Positions 9,827 to 13,433 of a stretch of DNA of 13,433 nucleotides are shown one piece after another (within the stretch, counting starts at the first letter, position 1; the number at the start of each line of letters is the position of its first letter). Source of the stretch: Dimargaris cristalligena (lineage: Eukaryota > Kickxellomycota > Dimargaritomycetes > Dimargaritales > Dimargaritaceae); contig JANBQC010000693.1 of assembly GCA_027576995.1 (NCBI GenBank), forward strand, positions 1 through 13,433, read 5' to 3'. The position numbers were made by a program, and so were the translations under genes. The notes beneath the pieces are model-generated. The model was not told where the DNA came from and searched no databases. It saw only the letters and a list, made by a program, of their open reading frames with translations.

Positions 9827-10201
9827 TTGTATTTTGAAGAAGTCATCAAGGGTGAAGCAGCAAGTAGCCATGATTTTCTATTTATCAATCATCATTTGAC
9901 TATATTTTTAAACAAACTAATAACCATCATTGATCCCCTTACCACGTTACCAATAATTCATAATATGTTTTGCTCCAGTCGCAATCAATCGGTCTCTCTG
10001 CAGGAGACTTTGGCATCACCATTGCCCTCTCGGCCTGAATCCCCAAATTTACGAATGTCTAGGCTGACTTCCGTGTCTCACTCCGGGTCTTCTCAACCCG
10101 GCAGGCAAATTGTCACCCCTCCCGGATCCCCGGGGCAAGGCATTACACATCCACAAATTACGCTTTTTACAGCGAATTCATTTGTTAAAACCTTTAAATA
10201 A
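9827..10201 (+). CDS. Ser/Pro-rich open frame, unknown, probably truncated
   Basis: This 124-codon frame begins at ATG 9827. The first 45 residues come from AT-rich DNA and look like leader sequence, so ATG 9964 (79 codons) is the more credible start. From there the protein is Ser/Pro/Arg-rich and disordered, with pieces such as SPLPSRPESPN and VTPPGSPGQG, and contains no domain I recognise. GC and CpG content are higher over 9964-10180 than on either side, which favours real coding ancestry. The frame stops at TAA 10199-10201, only 23 bp before the TA of a Tc1-like terminal repeat, and the last codons are AT-rich. This fits an exon or gag head cut off by decay. A splice donor near the end is also possible but none is clear. 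Confidence 0.35.
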   Translation: MYFEEVIKGEAASSHDFLFINHHLTIFLNKLITIIDPLTTLPIIHNMFCSSRNQSVSLQETLASPLPSRPESPNLRMSRLTSVSHSGSSQPGRQIVTPPGSPGQGITHPQITLFTANSFVKTFK

Positions 10202-10224
10202 TAGATATAGCAAGATTAGACATA

Positions 10225-10260
10225 TACAGTGGCTCCTAAAAGGGTATCAATGCTTTGCAC
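10225..10260 (+). mobile_element. Candidate Tc1-like terminal repeat (left end)
   Basis: TA (10225-10226) is followed by CAGTGGCTCCTAAAAGGGTATCAATG and on into an AT-rich interior. TA target duplication plus a CAGTGG(C)TCC start is the classic form of many Tc1/mariner ends. CpG vanishes from this point inward. I could not find the inverted partner GGAGCCACTG before 13433, so the right end is lost, mutated or outside the window. Confidence 0.5.
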
Positions 10261-10500
10261 TTTTAGATTAAAAAGGTGATTATTTGGAAACCAATAAAGG
10301 TAGAAATACACTGTTATAACTAAAAGAAAGCCCTTCCTTTCTAGTTTGTATGTATATAATGACAATATCACCTAAGTTAACTATGTTTAGTATGTCAAGA
10401 GTCTTGAAGATAGGCTTCCAACAGTAGGCAGGGCTTAGGCTTGGCTAAATAGGCTACTGGCATCAGGTATGGGGTATAACACTAACTAATAAAGGCAAGG

Positions 10501-10542
10501 TAGTAAGTATATCTAAGGGATATATAGTGGGTATACTTACTA
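10501..10542. repeat. 11-bp perfect inverted repeat
   Basis: TAGTAAGTATA (10501-10511) and TATACTTACTA (10532-10542) flank a 20-nt spacer. A second, overlapping palindrome (10508-10513/10519-10524) lies at its left arm. AT-rich sequence makes such repeats commoner by chance. Confidence 0.6.
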
Positions 10543-10949
10543 GTTAGGTATAAGGGGGTGAGTGTATAAAGTGTTTATTGGGGTTGTTAAGTGTATTATT
10601 GACAATTTAGTATAGTTATAATATTTATGTGCTAAGAAGAAAAGGAAACCTCCTCAAACTATTTTGGAGTGAGGTAATGACTATATAGAGATATATGTTA
10701 GGGTTCACATTATAATAGATAAGACACTGATGGCTCTAATTGGCCACTAACAGTGATGAATATAATTAGAGGGTTTGGCCATTACAGGGTAAACTAGGGG
10801 GTAAGAATAAGCTAAGGAATTGAACTGGTCCACAATGGGGGCTGGTTATATATATATAGAGACAACTCCAGAGGGAGGTTCCAAGGGAAGAGTACTACTA
10901 AGATTAAGGTATAGGTAAATGTGTTAACCCAATGGTTACAGGTATTAAG

Positions 10950-10978
10950 AAGACTCTAATAGTAACTAGAAGAGTCTT
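10950..10978. repeat. 8-bp inverted repeat
   Basis: AAGACTCT (10950-10957) and AGAGTCTT (10971-10978) surround a 13-nt loop. It is probably an ordinary feature of this decayed DNA. Confidence 0.45.
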
Positions 10979-11680
10979 TAGATTAGCACTTGAGTGATTA
11001 GTGTGAAGAGGCAGAGTCTAGAAGGGGAGGGGTTATATGATATAGGATAATCCCATAGTACTAGGGGTGATTATAATAAGGTTAATATAGTACTATAAGG
11101 CCTAATAGGGATGGATAGTATAACATCTAGATTTATTGGGGATCATACTCCCCTTGTCACTGTGTACAATGTCCAAAGCCCCTATAGTTGTAATACCTAT
11201 CTGAGCTTTGGTTCCATTAGTCAAAGATATTATCAAAAAAAAATAGAAGTAGGTTTATCAAAAATATGGGACAGTAATAGTGGTATTTTCCAAAAAAAAA
11301 ATAACAACAATTGTGATTCTTCTTTTACACATTATAAAGAGCTAAAATTAAATCCTTGAAAACTGAACTTTATTTGAAAAAAAAGATAATAAAAGGGAAA
11401 GGTGATGATAAACTTGCTATTCTAAGAGGTAGTAGTAAGGGGGAGTATTTATACTCAAAAGGGGAAGCCTAAATGAAAAGATAGATGGATAATAGAGAAA
11501 GGGAGAGAAGGTCCCAGAATATTGGATAACTAAGTAGAGGGAAAGGGAAGGGAGTTCCCAGATAATCATATTAGTCATCACAAAGGATAGGTAATACTTG
11601 GGTAACTAATAAATTTAATATGAAATAATAGAAGGGATAAAAAGAAAGGGAGAAAGCTATTGTTAGCTATTCTTTGAACA

Positions 11681-11860
11681 GGGGCACAGTTGGGCCAGGG
11701 GCAGTGTGAATGCAGGGGTATCATCCAGTCAGGAGTAGGGGTGCATCACAGATAAGGGTATAAAATATAATAATAGGAAAAATAATATAATTATGATGAT
11801 GGAGGAAAAATGACTATACTCATCAGGGGCAGGGGCAGGGGCTCATTTACTTGTCAGGGG
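11681..11860 (+). repeat. G-run cluster with three CAGGGG units
   Basis: Runs of GGGG or GGG occur at 11681, 11692, 11698, 11715 and 11738. A tandem CAGGGG x3 follows at 11824-11841, with another GGGG at 11857. Four runs within 11826-11860 could form a G-quadruplex on the plus strand with one long loop. The pattern is local to the C-poor tract. Confidence 0.5.
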
Positions 11861-11935
11861 TGTACTTCCAATAAGTGCGAAAAATGGATTAAAAATAAAA
11901 GTAAAAAATGTGGTAAGTTCACCAGAACCCATAAG

Positions 11936-12313
11936 CTACTGCAACATGTTAGGGTTATATAGTGTACTTATTAATTTATTGCCATTTAGATAGCAATGAA
12001 CTTTGCTATAGGCTACACAGCCCACACAAGAATAATGGTACTGAGTATTAAAATACCAGCCTTGGCCTTCTAAGTATACATCTGAACATTTACCACAATA
12101 TACTAAAATAAACCATTCCCCCTTTTCCTCTTTTACCTCCTCCCTCAAAACTATAATAATAATATAATACATTGGCTGTTGACTAATCTGCCAATTTGAC
12201 AATTTGATCTAGCTCTGAGGAACACCAGCAATACCTAAAGCAGCTTTAATTGCAACATAACAAATTGCAGACTCTTCCATTTCTGGGTCTTCCTGGGCTA
12301 TTTCAATGGACAT
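11936..12313 (-). pseudogene. LIM-like zinc-finger gene relic with an in-frame stop
   Basis: From ATG 12313 the minus strand reads 34 codons (MSIEIAQEDPEMEESA...GVPQS), then a TAG (12211-12209). The same frame then runs a further 90 codons to a stop at 11936. The second part has Cys-x2-Cys-x16-His-x2-Cys-x2-Cys, with CGKC at about 12097-12086 and HYSC next to VGC at about 12037-12017. This is the spacing of the first LIM zinc module and the start of the second. The next expected ligand, two residues on, is Tyr (TAT, 12010-12008), one transition away from a Cys TGT. The second module is otherwise truncated. Upstream minus-strand DNA (such as 12590-12519) has short coding-like bits in other frames, so more broken exons may lie there. 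LIM is a family inference from spacing; another Cys/His zinc binder is possible. Confidence 0.45.
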
Positions 12314-13433
12314 TCTGCATTACCTAGTGTTACATGTGTATGACAAAGCAGATGCATTGGCAGTAGTTAGTACAATGCTCCTGATGGTCAACCTATTTGC
12401 TTATAGTGGGTACTATTGTAAATCACAAGAGTGACTGGTAATTTATTCAGCCCCAGAACATATTATACCTGACTATAGCATATATTACCTGGGGTTATGG
12501 GGCACCATTTCAACTATACTAATTATGATCATTAAGTGTAAAGGAGATATTAAGTTCCATTCCATCCAAATAGACCAGATAATCAGCCATCTATATACAC
12601 TAATATCCAATTAAATTACCTAATGGGAGAAGTTCACACAGACTATATAGTGAAAAATATGTTATATAAGGTATATACTACTGGTTAAAAATAAGTATCC
12701 CATCTATTTTCCTACACATGTATCACTTATAATCTTATAGAGTTGGCTCAAATTTCAGCTAAACTATGAGGGTTTAATGATCATATAAGCATCATTATTA
12801 ATACACACAAAGTGTAGAATATATTTATTGTTAACAGATATTTTAAGACATTGGATAATTGACTGATATATTAAGGAGGAACACCCTTGGGTATTTATAG
12901 TAAAGTTATTGGATTAGCATATTGGTAAGTCAAATTACGGGATGTACTCAGGGTTTACCTCTACTATTTGAGTAAATCAATTTATTTCTGCATAGCTAAG
13001 GCAGGGCGGAAGTTAAAAATATATAGATTTTATTAGCTGCAGTTCTTTCCAAATTGATCTACTTGTAACTGCTATACTCTACCTGCATATCCAGCCTTCC
13101 CTTATCTAAACTACCCAGCTATCCTCAATGGTTTTCCCAGTCAGGTTCCAATTTCACTACTGGCAGGTGGGCCTTATTTACATCCCCAAACCCAACTCTG
13201 CGTTAACCGATATCTAGTGGCAAGTCACATGTAAGCCAATGCTTTTACTTGTACAGCCCCTTTTATATTACCATCACAGCCAGCGATGTTACTGAAATAA
13301 TTATTGGATTCCGATGATTGCAAAACCGAATAGATCATAATTACAAGCCGCAGATGGAGGCCAATTTAGGTTTATAATGATTTACTAGATATTGGCTTAT
13401 GACTTATAGATGGCGGTTATGGACAATTAGTAT
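12314..13433. other. AT-rich right end, nothing recognised
   Basis: There are no supported genes, tRNAs or long repeats. The word TCTGCATTACCTAGTG at 12314-12329 nearly repeats 3117-3133. CpG returns from 12938, and from about 13200 its frequency looks ordinary again, suggesting a different segment of DNA. Confidence 0.45.

Larger units (their letters stand above)
10175..12937. other. CpG desert (one CpG in about 2.76 kb)
   Basis: After the CG at 10173 there is no CpG until 11878, and then none until 12938. The adjacent open frame and the two genes have many. Over 10380-11870 the plus strand is also C-poor; for example 11461-11520 has 20 G and 5 C. Open frames inside (such as one at 11111-11359) are low-complexity and unconvincing. 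Apart from the terminal repeat, short inverted repeats, G runs and the LIM-like relic, I see no genes. Confidence 0.85.

Noticed and set aside
11111..11359. 82-codon plus-strand frame with Lys/Asn runs
   Set aside because: It is low in complexity, lies in the CpG desert and has no recognisable motif. I could not turn the weak Tc1-like resemblances in 10640-11000 into an ordered match.
11860..11905. AAGTGCGAAAAATGGAT as the inverted partner of the Tc1-like end at 10225
   Set aside because: It partly matches the inner repeat but lacks the terminal GGAGCCACTG-TA, so it is too weak to call.
1..13433. CRISPR arrays, bacterial operons, rRNA
   Set aside because: There are no spaced direct repeats, no ribosome binding site-led operons and no rRNA sequence; the introns show the window is eukaryotic.

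Overview
The window is eukaryotic nuclear DNA. It holds two intact, intron-rich protein genes in its middle, both on the minus strand, flanked on each side by AT-rich, gene-poor DNA containing decayed mobile elements and gene relics. The introns (80-290 nt, GT..AG), compact spacing and gene content fit a fungus, probably of an early-diverging lineage. That placement is inference, and no rRNA or tRNA is present to fix it.

Left flank (1-3182). It is AT-rich, with one weak short coding candidate (570-862, optionally spliced) and a hairpin-rich stretch at about 900-1680. That stretch contains a possible four-way junction (1451-1548). A frameshifted Tc1/mariner transposase relic lies on the minus strand at 2254-2630.

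Core (3183-8706). Transcription runs right to left. EIPR1 (8706 to 6275, 8 exons, 385 aa) is a WD40 protein of the endosome and dense-core-vesicle trafficking pathway. Every exon joins in frame and it aligns from end to end with the family. A 533-bp spacer follows, then a BUD22/SRFBP1-type ribosome biogenesis protein (5741 to 3183, 7 proposed exons, 480 aa). Its C-terminal half is convincing. Its N-terminal exon chain, including a 24-nt microexon, is a model that stays open in all frames checked. The two genes are tandem neighbours with no evident functional link.

Right flank (8707-13433). A foldable stretch at 9545-9760 precedes a Ser/Pro-rich open frame (9827-10201). At 10225 a TA-flanked, Tc1-like terminal repeat begins, and nearby the DNA changes sharply: from 10175 to 12937 there is only one CpG. 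Part of this desert also has far more G than C on the plus strand. Inside it, on the minus strand, is a broken reading frame with LIM-type zinc ligand spacing. It carries one in-frame stop and one ligand changed to Tyr, consistent with a gene relic decaying by C-to-T change. The last 1.1 kb shows nothing I can identify.
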